DNA from: an uncultured bacterium | GTDB taxonomy: Bacteria; Bacteroidota; Bacteroidia; Bacteroidales; Bacteroidaceae | Direction: 5' to 3' | Length of the DNA: 37,616 nt | Assembly: GCA_946188155.1 (NCBI GenBank) | Contig: CAMHUC010000032.1 | Span: 1 to 37,616 of the forward strand | In this document: positions 29,803-37,616 of the stretch, one piece after another | Position numbering within the stretch: the stretch's first letter is position 1 | Layout: every line of letters starts with the position of its first letter | Program-made: the position numbers and the translations under genes | Notes under the pieces: generated by a model | Told to the model about the DNA's origin: nothing | Databases searched by the model: none | Seen by the model: only the letters and a program-made list of their open reading frames with translations

Positions 29803-32800
29803 ATGATACGTAAGGTTCTACTAACACTACTCTTACCTTGTATGCTGGCCCATGCCCAGACGGGCAAGCTCTTCGATGCCGACAAGCAGCTATCCAGCAG
29901 CTTCACCAGTCAGGTGTACCTCGACCGCGACGGATTCATCTGGGTGGCCACCCGCAACGGCATCAACTGGTACGACGGCTACCAGTTCCACACCGTCAAG
30001 AAAGAGAAAGACCCGGAGATGGCCAGCAACTACGTCAACTGTATCACGCAGGACCAGAACGGCCTGTTCTACATAGGCATGTACGGTGCCCTGCAGACCT
30101 ACGACGGCTCCCATTTTAATAATGTGGAGGTGAAAGACCTGGAGGGGCGCGTAGTGCCCTGCTACGTCACCTGCTTCCTGAACCGCGCCAACGGCGAGAT
30201 CCTGGCAGGCACCTCCGGCCACGGACTGGTCAAGGTCATCGACAAGAGCCACGCCCAGCAGCTGAACGGGGCCCTGAGGGACATACACACCGTCAACGAC
30301 CTGGCCGAAGACCGCCAGGGGCACCTCTGGATAGCCACCCGCAACCTGGGTCTCTACGAATACGACGGCAAGAAGGCCACCCGATACTTCACCTCGGAGG
30401 ACGAGCGCAACACGCTGCTCCGCCTCTGCCTCGACAACGAGGGCAACATCTACGTGGGCACCACCAACCGGGGCGTCTTCGTACGCTCGGCTAAGGGCGG
30501 CGACTTCCGCCACCTCGACGTCACCGGCCAGAAGCACATCTCTGCCTTCTACTGCTGCCGCGACGGAAGGCTCATGATTGGCTACGACGGAGAGGGAACG
30601 GCCGTCTACCAGCCGCAGACGGGACAGATTGTCGACAACCCCTACTTCATCCCTGAGGTGGACCTCTCCAAGAGCAAGGTCTACTCCATCCAGGAGGATG
30701 TAGGGGGCAACGTCTGGCTGGGACTGCTTCAGAAGGGCATCTACATGCAGCCCAAGAAGACTGGCGGCTTCGAGTATATGGGCTATAAGCTGGGCACGAA
30801 GAACATCATCGGCCAGGCCTGCGTGGTGAGCACACTCATCGACAGCCGCGGACGCTGCTGGGTGGGCACCGACAAGGACGGACTCTACTGCCTGGACCCC
30901 AACCAGAGGCTGGTAAGGCACTACAAGGAGAATTTCCCCGCCACGGCAATGAGCATCGGCGAGGACGCGAGCGGACGAATCTGGGTGGGCAGCTACGGCG
31001 AGGGCTTCGGATATATCGACCCCGAGGGCCGCGCCTACCGTCAGTATCCTGCCTATCCGAAAGCCAGCGGCTTCGCCATCGCCGGCAGCAAGAACGGCGA
31101 GGTGTGGATAGCCACCATGGGCCAGGGACTGCTGCGCATCAACCCGGCCACCAACCAGCTCAAGGCCTATAAGATGACAGCGAAGGCCACCAGCGACCCC
31201 AAGGAGAACTCCATCGTCAACGACTACATCTCCAAGATGTCACTCTCCCCCGACGACCGCCGCGTCTACTGCGCCACCACCCTGGGCCTCTGCTGCTTCG
31301 ACATCGAGAAGGACAGCTGGACCACCACCTTCGGCCGCAACTGTCTGAACTACGGCACCCCCTGCCGCGTAGTAAAGGAATACGGCGGACGGCTGTGGAT
31401 AGGCACCAACGACGGACTGCTCTGCTACGACATGCTCAAGAAGACCCTGGAGTCGGTCACCTCCGAGAAAGGACTGGCCGACAACGGCGTGGCCTCCATC
31501 GAGCAGGACAAGCAGGGCCGCCTCTGGATAGGCACCGACCACGGACTCTGCTGCCACGACCCCAAGACGGGACTCACCAAGAGCTACTTCGTGGACAACG
31601 GACTGCAGTCGAACGAGTTCTCCGACGGTGCCTCCTGGAGCGTCGACCGCGGCGACCATGCCGTCATCGTCATGGGAGGCGTGGGAGGCATCACTTGGTT
31701 CGACCCCGAGGCGGTGGAGCAGGCAAAATGGGAGGCCAGCGTCAAGATTGTATCGTTCCTGGTCAACAACGAGGCCATCAGCCGGGGCTCACGCTCGGGC
31801 AGCTATGAGATATGCGACACCACCGTGTTCGCCTCCGACCGCTTCGAGCTGGAGAACAGCGACAACACCTTCGCCATACAGTTCTCCACGCTCACCTTCG
31901 ACAATCCCGACCACATCACCTATTATTATAGCATCAACGGCGAAGCCTACTCACGGCTGCAGAAGGGTTCCAACGAACTAACCATCACCCACCTGCCGCC
32001 AGGCACCTACCGCTTCCGCGTCAAGGCAGAGCGCAACGGACAGGAGACACCCGAGAGGGCCTTCACTGTCATCGTACACGCACCGTGGTACCGCTCGCCG
32101 TGGGCCTACACCCTCTACATCGTGGCACTGGCACTGGCCATCCAGTACTATTTCCGCAACCGCCAGCAGAAGGAGAAAGCACGCCTGAAGCTACAGGAGC
32201 ATATCCACGCCGAGGAGATGGGCGAGGCCAAGCTGCGCTTCTTCATGAACATCAGCCACGAGATACGCACGCCCATGACGCTCATCATCACTCCCCTACT
32301 CTCGCTCATCAAGCAGGACGACAACCCACAGCGGCGCAGCGTCTACGAGACCATCAAGCGCAATGCCGAGCGCATCCTCAATCTCATCAACCAGATGATG
32401 GACCTGCGCAAGATCGACAAGGGCATGATGCAGATGCACATGCAGGAAACTGACCTCGTAGCCTTCGTGGAGGACATCCACACGCTCTTCGAGCACCAGG
32501 CAGGCAGCAAGCAGATCGTCCTCACCTACGAGCACGATGCCGACACGCTGCCCGTGTGGATCGACCGCCGCAACTTCGACAAAGTGATTGTCAACATCCT
32601 ATCCAACGCCTTCAAGTTCACACCCGCAGGCGGGAAAATCGACATACGCCTCACCCACGACACCCAGAGCGCACACATCGCCATCAGCGACAGCGGCGAG
32701 AAGATACCCGAAGACAAGCTCGACAAGATCTTCGAGCGCTTCTACCAGACAGAGACGAAGCCCAACGACCGTAACGTGGGCACTGGCATCGGCCTCGACC

Positions 32801-33792
32801 TGACGCGCTCGCTGGTGGAGCTGCACTACGGCGACATCAAGGCCCGCAACCTGGAACAGGGCTGCGAGTTCATCGTCAGCATACCCCTCGGCAACGCACA
32901 CCTGAAACCCGAGGAGATGATTACCGAGCAGGAAGAGACGCCCGCCGAGACCATCGAATTCGAAGAGCCTGCAGAAGAGCTGATGCCCGAACTCCTGACG
33001 GAGAGGCAAGGCCAACGCCCGCAAGTTGTCATCGCCGAGGACGACGACGAGATACGCACCTACCTGGAACAGGAACTCTCAGGCGACTATGACGTGCGCT
33101 CGACAGTCAACGGCCGCGAGGCCCTGGCCGAGGTGTACCGCCGCCTGCCCGACGTGGTCATCAGCGACGTCATGATGCCCGAGATGGACGGCAACGCCCT
33201 CTGCACCCAGCTGAAGACCAATCCGCAGACTAACCACATACCCGTCATCCTGCTCACGGCCAAGAACCGCGACGAGGACAAGCTGGAAGGACTGGAGACC
33301 GGTGCCGACGCCTATATCGTGAAGCCCTTCAACATGGAAATTCTGCGCCGCACCATCATCAACCAGGTCAACGCCCGCCATCTGCTGCGGCAGAAGTTCG
33401 GAAAGACCGAAAGGCTGGAGCAGCAGGTGGACGACGTGAAGATGAAGTCGCCCGACGAGAAGCTCCTCGAGCGCATGATGGCCACCATCAACAAGCACCT
33501 GAACAACTCCGACCTAAGCGTCGACATGATTGCCGAGGAGGTGGGCATCAGCCGCGTACACCTGCACCGCAAGATGAAGGAACTCACCGGCCAGACGCCC
33601 CACGACTTCATACGCACGCTGCGCCTGAAGCAGGCCGCCCACCTGCTCGAAACGCGCAACATGAACATCACCGAGGTGGTCTACGCCTGCGGATTCTCCA
33701 ATGCCGCCTCCTTCTCCACGATGTTCAAGAACGTCTACGGCATGTCGCCGCGCGAATATATGAAGGAGCACCAGAAGGCACAGAAGAATTAG
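29803..33792 (+). CDS. Hybrid two-component system regulator (HTCS), xylan-locus type
   Basis: A 1329-residue one-protein signalling system. After a signal peptide (LLLPCMLAHAQ) a periplasmic sensor of repeated propeller strands (GHLWIATRNLGLYEYDG, GRLWIGTNDGLLCYD, GRLWIGTDHGLCCHD) and a Y_Y_Y beta-sandwich (about 690-755) precede one membrane helix (about 766-783). In the cytoplasm are a histidine kinase with His819 in NISHEIRTPM, the ATPase N-box (NAFKFTPAGG), a receiver with Asp1122 in ISDVMMPEMDG and Lys in IVKPF, and an AraC-type DNA-binding domain from about 1225 (DMIAEEVGISRVHLHRKM, TEVVYACGFSNAASFSTMFK). HTCS proteins of this layout control neighbouring polysaccharide loci after binding an oligosaccharide. 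Divergence from xusA makes it the likely activator of the xylan genes, equivalent to xylR of Prevotella. Confidence 0.95.
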   Translation: MIRKVLLTLLLPCMLAHAQTGKLFDADKQLSSSFTSQVYLDRDGFIWVATRNGINWYDGYQFHTVKKEKDPEMASNYVNCITQDQNGLFYIGMYGALQTYDGSHFNNVEVKDLEGRVVPCYVTCFLNRANGEILAGTSGHGLVKVIDKSHAQQLNGALRDIHTVNDLAEDRQGHLWIATRNLGLYEYDGKKATRYFTSEDERNTLLRLCLDNEGNIYVGTTNRGVFVRSAKGGDFRHLDVTGQKHISAFYCCRDGRLMIGYDGEGTAVYQPQTGQIVDNPYFIPEVDLSKSKVYSIQEDVGGNVWLGLLQKGIYMQPKKTGGFEYMGYKLGTKNIIGQACVVSTLIDSRGRCWVGTDKDGLYCLDPNQRLVRHYKENFPATAMSIGEDASGRIWVGSYGEGFGYIDPEGRAYRQYPAYPKASGFAIAGSKNGEVWIATMGQGLLRINPATNQLKAYKMTAKATSDPKENSIVNDYISKMSLSPDDRRVYCATTLGLCCFDIEKDSWTTTFGRNCLNYGTPCRVVKEYGGRLWIGTNDGLLCYDMLKKTLESVTSEKGLADNGVASIEQDKQGRLWIGTDHGLCCHDPKTGLTKSYFVDNGLQSNEFSDGASWSVDRGDHAVIVMGGVGGITWFDPEAVEQAKWEASVKIVSFLVNNEAISRGSRSGSYEICDTTVFASDRFELENSDNTFAIQFSTLTFDNPDHITYYYSINGEAYSRLQKGSNELTITHLPPGTYRFRVKAERNGQETPERAFTVIVHAPWYRSPWAYTLYIVALALAIQYYFRNRQQKEKARLKLQEHIHAEEMGEAKLRFFMNISHEIRTPMTLIITPLLSLIKQDDNPQRRSVYETIKRNAERILNLINQMMDLRKIDKGMMQMHMQETDLVAFVEDIHTLFEHQAGSKQIVLTYEHDADTLPVWIDRRNFDKVIVNILSNAFKFTPAGGKIDIRLTHDTQSAHIAISDSGEKIPEDKLDKIFERFYQTETKPNDRNVGTGIGLDLTRSLVELHYGDIKARNLEQGCEFIVSIPLGNAHLKPEEMITEQEETPAETIEFEEPAEELMPELLTERQGQRPQVVIAEDDDEIRTYLEQELSGDYDVRSTVNGREALAEVYRRLPDVVISDVMMPEMDGNALCTQLKTNPQTNHIPVILLTAKNRDEDKLEGLETGADAYIVKPFNMEILRRTIINQVNARHLLRQKFGKTERLEQQVDDVKMKSPDEKLLERMMATINKHLNNSDLSVDMIAEEVGISRVHLHRKMKELTGQTPHDFIRTLRLKQAAHLLETRNMNITEVVYACGFSNAASFSTMFKNVYGMSPREYMKEHQKAQKN

Positions 33793-33848
33793 GTGCTTTC
33801 AAATGAATTCCTTACTTTCGCATACGCCTAATACAAACAAATAACGAC

Positions 33849-35552
33849 ATGAAAAAGATTTTTTTCTACGCAGCCATCGTGCTGACCACCATGCTGCTCA
33901 ATGCTTGCAGCCAAACCGACAACTCTGCCGACACCCCCACTCCCCCATCCGCCCAGGGCGAAGTGGTGCTGATGTACTATGCCGTGGGCGGCGGCAATAT
34001 CGACAACGACGTGGAATTGGGACTGGGTGCCATGGCACTGAACCATGCCAAATACCCCAACGTACGCGCTTTCACGCAAGTGAAGTATTCCTCGAAACGC
34101 CATAGTCAATGGAGCGAGGACTATGAACCCAGCGGCGACTACGGCTGCGTGTACCGCTTCGAGCTCGACGCCAAGGCCCTCAACCCCGCCTTCACGGGAG
34201 ATGTGGCTAAGGCCAAGCCGTTCACTGGCAAAAGCTTCAAGAAGTTCGCAGGTGCCGACTTCAAGATGTACGACCCGCAGAACCTCACCGACTTCATCAA
34301 CTGGTGCATGGAGCAGGCCCCCAACGCCAAGGCCTACGTGCTGGCCTTCGGCAACCACGGCGGCAGCTACGACATACTGAAGGACTACGACAAGGCACTG
34401 ACGCGCGGCGTGCTGTACGACGACAACCTGGAGGGCGCCCCCTGCATGTCGCCCGCCGAGATAGCCACCGCCATTAGCAACGTGCCACGACGCATTGACC
34501 TGGTGGTGTTCGACCTCTGCGTGATGAGCAACCTGGAGGTGCTCAGCGAGCTGCAGGGGCTGACAGACTACGTGCTGGCATCAGGCCACTCCACCGTTCA
34601 GGCACCCGACCACGAGATGTGCCTGGCCCTGTCGAAGATCACCTCTGCCGCCACTGTGGGAGAGGGCATCACAAAGCATGTGGGCGACTATGTGACCTAC
34701 CTCACCAACCACATGGCAGACTACTACAAAGAAGACAAGACGAACGTGCGCATCAATCGCAGCCTGGACTATACCCTGACCGACATGAGCAAGCTGCCGG
34801 CCCTCAATCAGAGCATCAAGCGCGTGGCCGACTATCTGAAGCAGTACGTGGGTTCACTCAGCGAGACGGAGCTGCAAGCCAGGCATGAGGACTTCGACAA
34901 TGCTGCCAGCTTCGCCTACCAGTATGTCAGCAGCGACTGCTACTATGACGTGCTCAGCTACTTTAACCAGCTGAAGCACTTCGTATTCACCGACGATACC
35001 CAGTTCGCTGCCCTCGTAGGCGAGGTGGCTGCCGCTGTCAGGGAGTGCCACGCAGCCCACGACGAGTTCAGCTTCGACAAGGATGGCGTCAACAAGAAGT
35101 ACGGCCTGTCGTACAGCATTCTGCTCGGTTTCAACAGCAGCCGTCTCGACTTCTCTTACCTGAAAAAGAAACAGGGGCTGGAGACTCCCAAGCCCCAAGG
35201 GGTGCTCATGGTAGGTATCAGGTACGGAAAGGGTGAGCCAACAAACCCCTACTACAACAAATACCTGCTCGAAAACGGTGATGTGTATCTCAGCGCATGG
35301 AAGCAGGGGATGGAAGAGAACATTGTGGCAGTGAACAACTTCGACAAGGAAAACAGCCACGCCTATCTGAGCTGGGACAACACGTACCGCGCCACCCGCT
35401 TCGACAAGGCCACCGGCTGGTCTGAATGGATGAAGGTCAATCCGGGCATCCCCTACGACAACCCACCGACCGACGACGATGACAACTTCCTGTTCGGCAA
35501 TCAAGACCTGAGCGAAATCCTGGGCAACGACTTTAATGTTTGGGGGTTATAG
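33849..35552 (+). CDS. Clostripain-like (peptidase family C11) lipoprotein
   Basis: A 567-residue lipoprotein (lipobox LLNAC, Cys18). The catalytic dyad of family C11 is visible: His170 in LAFGNHGGSY and Cys224 in VVFDLCVMSNLEVLSEL, with the usual VLYDDN segment between. C11 enzymes cleave after Arg or Lys. The anchor suggests a periplasmic or surface protease. It follows the regulator on the same strand after 56 bp, without an obvious terminator between, so read-through is possible. A role in processing surface proteins of the locus is speculative. The C-terminal 250 residues show no further domain that I recognise. Confidence 0.87.
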   Translation: MKKIFFYAAIVLTTMLLNACSQTDNSADTPTPPSAQGEVVLMYYAVGGGNIDNDVELGLGAMALNHAKYPNVRAFTQVKYSSKRHSQWSEDYEPSGDYGCVYRFELDAKALNPAFTGDVAKAKPFTGKSFKKFAGADFKMYDPQNLTDFINWCMEQAPNAKAYVLAFGNHGGSYDILKDYDKALTRGVLYDDNLEGAPCMSPAEIATAISNVPRRIDLVVFDLCVMSNLEVLSELQGLTDYVLASGHSTVQAPDHEMCLALSKITSAATVGEGITKHVGDYVTYLTNHMADYYKEDKTNVRINRSLDYTLTDMSKLPALNQSIKRVADYLKQYVGSLSETELQARHEDFDNAASFAYQYVSSDCYYDVLSYFNQLKHFVFTDDTQFAALVGEVAAAVRECHAAHDEFSFDKDGVNKKYGLSYSILLGFNSSRLDFSYLKKKQGLETPKPQGVLMVGIRYGKGEPTNPYYNKYLLENGDVYLSAWKQGMEENIVAVNNFDKENSHAYLSWDNTYRATRFDKATGWSEWMKVNPGIPYDNPPTDDDDNFLFGNQDLSEILGNDFNVWGL

Positions 35553-35655
35553 TTTATAGTTTATAGTTTACGGTTTACGGTTTACAGATGATTACTTTGT
35601 AGGCGGACGGCTTGCAGGGTAATCAACTGTAAACCGTAAACTGTAAACCGTAAAC
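35550..35655. repeat. TTTACGG/TTTATAG word repeat forming an inverted repeat, copy 2
   Basis: Tandem AGTTTATAGTTTATAG words are followed by a 22-bp arm (35566-35587) that pairs with 35627-35648 at 21 of 22 positions; further words follow to 35655. It begins at the stop of the clostripain gene and may serve as its 3' hairpin. Copy 1 lies at 9001-9053. Confidence 0.8.
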
Positions 35656-35662
35656 AAAAAAC

Positions 35663-35842
35663 TCACGGATTATACATATCCTTACAGTAGAATGCCATGA
35701 TGTCGTCGAGCATACGCTTGGCCTCGACGGCGGGGCTGTCGGGGTCGAGTTCGATGGCCTGTATGTAGGCGTTGATGGCTTCGTGCCACTGTCCGCGCTT
35801 GCGGGCCTCGTTGCCCTGCTGATAGTATTCTTCGGCGGTCAT
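35663..35842 (-). CDS. Small TPR-like protein (59 aa)
   Basis: A short gene reading ATG (35842) to TGA (35663). The product starts MTAEEYYQQGNEARKRGQWH and continues EAINAYIQAIELDPDSPAVE, a nearly canonical tetratricopeptide repeat (small-large-Gly, then A-x-ELDP), and closes with a helix MLDDIMAFYCKDMYNP. Codon use matches neighbouring GC-rich genes, while the flanks are AT-rich repeats. One TPR unit usually needs partners or self-association to be stable, so it is probably an adaptor; its partner is unknown. It lies just beyond folD on the same strand, separated by a repeat. Confidence 0.8.
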   Translation of the reverse strand: MTAEEYYQQGNEARKRGQWHEAINAYIQAIELDPDSPAVEAKRMLDDIMAFYCKDMYNP

Positions 35843-35908
35843 TTCTACTTAATTAGTAATTAATAATTAGTAATGAGGACTCGAGCTTTGCTCACTTGCC
35901 CAAGCAAG

Positions 35909-35990
35909 AATTATGATTAGACTTGCTGGCAGAATATCTGCCTCGAAAGTAATCACAATTATCAATTACTCATTACTAATTACTCATTAT
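35909..35990. repeat. folD-flanking repeat, copy 1
   Basis: Contains TTAGACTTGCTGGCAGAATA, then a CTCGAAAGTAATCACAATTA-like segment and TCATTACTAATTACTCATT words. Copy 2 at 36907-36985 has the same parts in the same order and orientation. The outer ATTAGTAATTA and TAATTACT words give terminal inverted repeats. The end of the repeat overlaps the folD stop codon. Confidence 0.8.
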
Positions 35991-36865
35991 TTATAGTACT
36001 CCTTCTTACCTGCGGCAAGGGTATTCTTCATCAGCGAGCAGATGGTCATGGGCCCTACCCCACCGGGAACGGGGGTGATATAGGAGCACTTGGGGGCCAC
36101 CTCGTCGAACTTCACGTCGCCATTTAGGCGGAAGCCACTCTTCTTCGTAGCATCAGGCACGCGGGTGGTGCCCACGTCTACGATGACGGCACCCTCCTTC
36201 ACCATGTCGGCCGTCACGAAGTCGGGCCGTCCGATGGCAGCGATGATGATGTCGGCCTGACGGCACTCATCCTTGAGGGTCTTCGAGCGGGAGTGGCACA
36301 CGGTGACCGTGGCGTCGCCATACTGCTTCTGCATCATCAGCTGGGCCATGGGCTTGCCTACGATGTTCGAGCGGCCGAGGATGACGCACTTCTTGCCGCT
36401 GGTTTCGATGCCGTAGCGCTTCAGCAGGGTGATGATGCCTAAGGGCGTGGCGGAGATGAAACAGGGCAGTCCGATGGCCATGCGGCCCACGTTGATGGGA
36501 TGGAATCCGTCGACATCCTTGCGGTAGTCGATGGCCTCGATGATCTTCTGCTCGTCGATGTGCTTCGGCAGGGGCAGCTGCACGATGAAGCCGTCGACAT
36601 CATCGTCCTTGTTGAGTTTGTCGACACAGGCCAGCAGTTCCTCCTCGGTAACGTCGGCCTCGAAGCGGATGAGGGTCGACTTGAACCCACAGGCCTCGCA
36701 GGCCAATACCTTGTTCTTCACATACGTCTCCGAGCCACCATCGTGGCCCACGAGCACGGCTGCCAGATGGGGCTGCTTGCCGCCACGGGCCATAATCTCT
36801 TTCACCTCTTCGGCAATCTCGGCCTTGATGGCGGTTGCCGTCTGCTTTCCGTCTATCAGTTTCAT
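35987..36865 (-). CDS. folD: Bifunctional methylenetetrahydrofolate dehydrogenase/cyclohydrolase FolD
   Basis: A 292-residue cytoplasmic enzyme of one-carbon metabolism. It interconverts 5,10-methylene-, methenyl- and 10-formyl-tetrahydrofolate using NADP. Motifs: [17 protein letters not shown] with the catalytic Tyr and Lys, [22 protein letters not shown], the nucleotide-binding [27 protein letters not shown], and the C-terminal [15 protein letters not shown]. Length is normal. ATG at 36865 ([10 protein letters not shown]) is the natural start; the upstream extension to a TTG at 36901 is translated repeat. It is flanked on both sides by copies of one AT-rich repeat. Confidence 0.97.
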   Translation of the reverse strand: MKLIDGKQTATAIKAEIAEEVKEIMARGGKQPHLAAVLVGHDGGSETYVKNKVLACEACGFKSTLIRFEADVTEEELLACVDKLNKDDDVDGFIVQLPLPKHIDEQKIIEAIDYRKDVDGFHPINVGRMAIGLPCFISATPLGIITLLKRYGIETSGKKCVILGRSNIVGKPMAQLMMQKQYGDATVTVCHSRSKTLKDECRQADIIIAAIGRPDFVTADMVKEGAVIVDVGTTRVPDATKKSGFRLNGDVKFDEVAPKCSYITPVPGGVGPMTICSLMKNTLAAGKKEYYK

Positions 36866-36906
36866 ACTATTTCTGTTTAAAGAGTAATTAGTAAGGAGCA
36901 ATTAGT

Positions 36907-36985
36907 AATTATGCTTAGACTTGCTGGCAGAATATCCGCTTCGAGAGTAATCATAATTACTAATTACTCATTACTCATTATTAAT
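36907..36985. repeat. folD-flanking repeat, copy 2
   Basis: Carries the same TTAGACTTGCTGGCAGAATA core as copy 1, followed by a CTTCGAGAGTAATCATAATTA segment and TAATTACTCATT words. It fills most of the 119-bp gap between ffh and folD, so on the transcript it lies between the two genes. Confidence 0.8.
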
Positions 36986-37616
36986 TAAAATTTCGGTGCC
37001 TTGCCCTTCATGGCGGCCGCCATCTGTGCCATGCGGCTTTGGGGCATGTTGCTGACCAACTTCATCATCTTGCGCGTCTCGTTGAACTGCTTCATCAAGC
37101 GGTTCACGTCCTCAATCTTCGTGCCTGAGCCCTTGGCGATGCGCAGGCGGCGGCTCTGGTTGATGATGTCGGGGTTCTGGCGTTCCTTGGGCGTCATGGA
37201 GTTGATGATGGCCTCGATGCCCTTGAAGGCGTTGTCGTCGATGTCGAGGTCCTTGATCTGCTTGCCCACGCCGGGAATCATGGCTGCCAGGTCCTTCAGG
37301 TTACCCATCTTCTTGATCTGCTGAATCTGACCCATGAAGTCGTCGAAGTCGAACTTGTTCTTGCGGATCTTCTTCTCTAAGCGCTTGGCCTCTTCCTCGT
37401 CGAACTGCATCTGTGCGCGCTCCACGAGGCTGACCACGTCGCCCATACCGAGGATGCGGTCGGCCATGCGCTCGGGGTGGAACACGTCGATGGCCTCCAT
37501 CTTCTCGCCGGTACCGATGAACTTGATGGGCTTCGTCACCACCGTGCGGATGGAGAGGGCAGCACCGCCACGGGTGTCGCCGTCGAGCTTGGTGAGCACC
37601 ACGCCGTCGAAGTCGA
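36985..37616 (-). CDS. ffh: Signal recognition particle protein Ffh (SRP54), C-terminal part
   Basis: The 3' portion of ffh; the gene runs off the window edge. What is visible is the end of the GTPase domain (LTKLDGDTRGGAALS with the TKxD specificity motif, and FIGTGEKMEAIDVFHPERMADRILGMGD) and the methionine-rich M domain (about the last 110 residues: FDFDDFMGQIQQIKKMGNL to SRMAQMAAAMKGKAPKF), which binds 4.5S RNA and signal sequences. The SGTKIEDVNRLMKQF region is the conserved RNA-binding helix. Ffh delivers nascent membrane and secreted proteins to FtsY and the Sec translocon. Same strand as folD. Confidence 0.96.
   Translation of the reverse strand, partial: DFDGVVLTKLDGDTRGGAALSIRTVVTKPIKFIGTGEKMEAIDVFHPERMADRILGMGDVVSLVERAQMQFDEEEAKRLEKKIRKNKFDFDDFMGQIQQIKKMGNLKDLAAMIPGVGKQIKDLDIDDNAFKGIEAIINSMTPKERQNPDIINQSRRLRIAKGSGTKIEDVNRLMKQFNETRKMMKLVSNMPQSRMAQMAAAMKGKAPKF

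Noticed and set aside
29890..30921. 343-codon minus-strand open frame within the hybrid regulator gene
   Set aside because: Fully contained in, and antisense to, the sensor domain; low-complexity Val/Ala/Gly/Asp translation without motifs.
1..37616. Insertion sequence, integrase, phage or plasmid genes
   Set aside because: No transposase, integrase, relaxase or phage structural gene is visible; only non-coding repeats suggest mobility.

Overview
The window looks like a chromosomal segment from a Bacteroidota of the Prevotellaceae (Prevotella/Segatella/Xylanibacter type), probably a plant-fibre degrader from gut or rumen. The reasons are: paired SusC/SusD genes, a hybrid two-component regulator with an AraC output domain, Bacteroidota promoter boxes (TAnnTTTG), GC-rich genes separated by AT-rich, repeat-laden spacers, and a gene order that matches the xusA-xusB-xusC-xusD-xusE xylan locus known from Prevotella. 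Assignments rest on reading motifs by eye; no database search was possible.

Layout. (1) 103-4251, minus strand: a carboxylesterase lipoprotein and a GH95 glycosidase, 9 bp apart. (2) 4681-7899, minus strand: a tight four-gene operon of an HPr-kinase-like kinase, a signal-peptidase-like protease, a PqqD-type protein and an ABC exporter, behind a near-consensus promoter. It resembles RiPP-type (lasso-peptide-like) maturation and export, but I see no precursor or cyclase. (3) 7990-8865: an unrecognised 81-residue protein and a secreted Spy/CpxP-like (DUF4890) protein. (4) 9304-29318, minus strand: a xylan utilisation locus. Reading from its promoter: xusA (SusC), xusB (SusD), xusC (SusC), xusD (SusD), xusE (DUF1735/DUF5627 lipoprotein), a GH10-fold lipoprotein that has lost catalytic residues, a secreted protein with three copies of one carbohydrate-binding-like module, a bifunctional GH10 xylanase/feruloyl esterase, and a GH43-CBM6 arabinofuranosidase-like enzyme. 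(5) 29803-33792, plus strand: the divergent hybrid two-component regulator. (6) 33849-35552: a clostripain-like cysteine protease. (7) 35663-37616, minus strand: a 59-residue TPR-like protein, folD, and the 3' part of ffh.

Working model (inference): the regulator senses a xylo-oligosaccharide and switches on the divergent xus operon. The GH10-fold lipoprotein, the XusB/XusD/XusE lipoproteins and possibly the three-module protein would hold arabinoxylan at the cell surface. The xylanase-feruloyl esterase and GH43 enzyme would cut the backbone, ferulate esters and arabinose branches. The two SusCD pairs would import the fragments. The GH95 enzyme and carboxylesterase could finish decorated side chains.

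The spacers carry an unusual load of inverted and tandem repeats in several families. Some of these words are translated inside genes: in the signal peptides of xusD and the GH10-like protein, in two loops of the GH95 enzyme, and possibly in a C-terminal insertion of the carboxylesterase.
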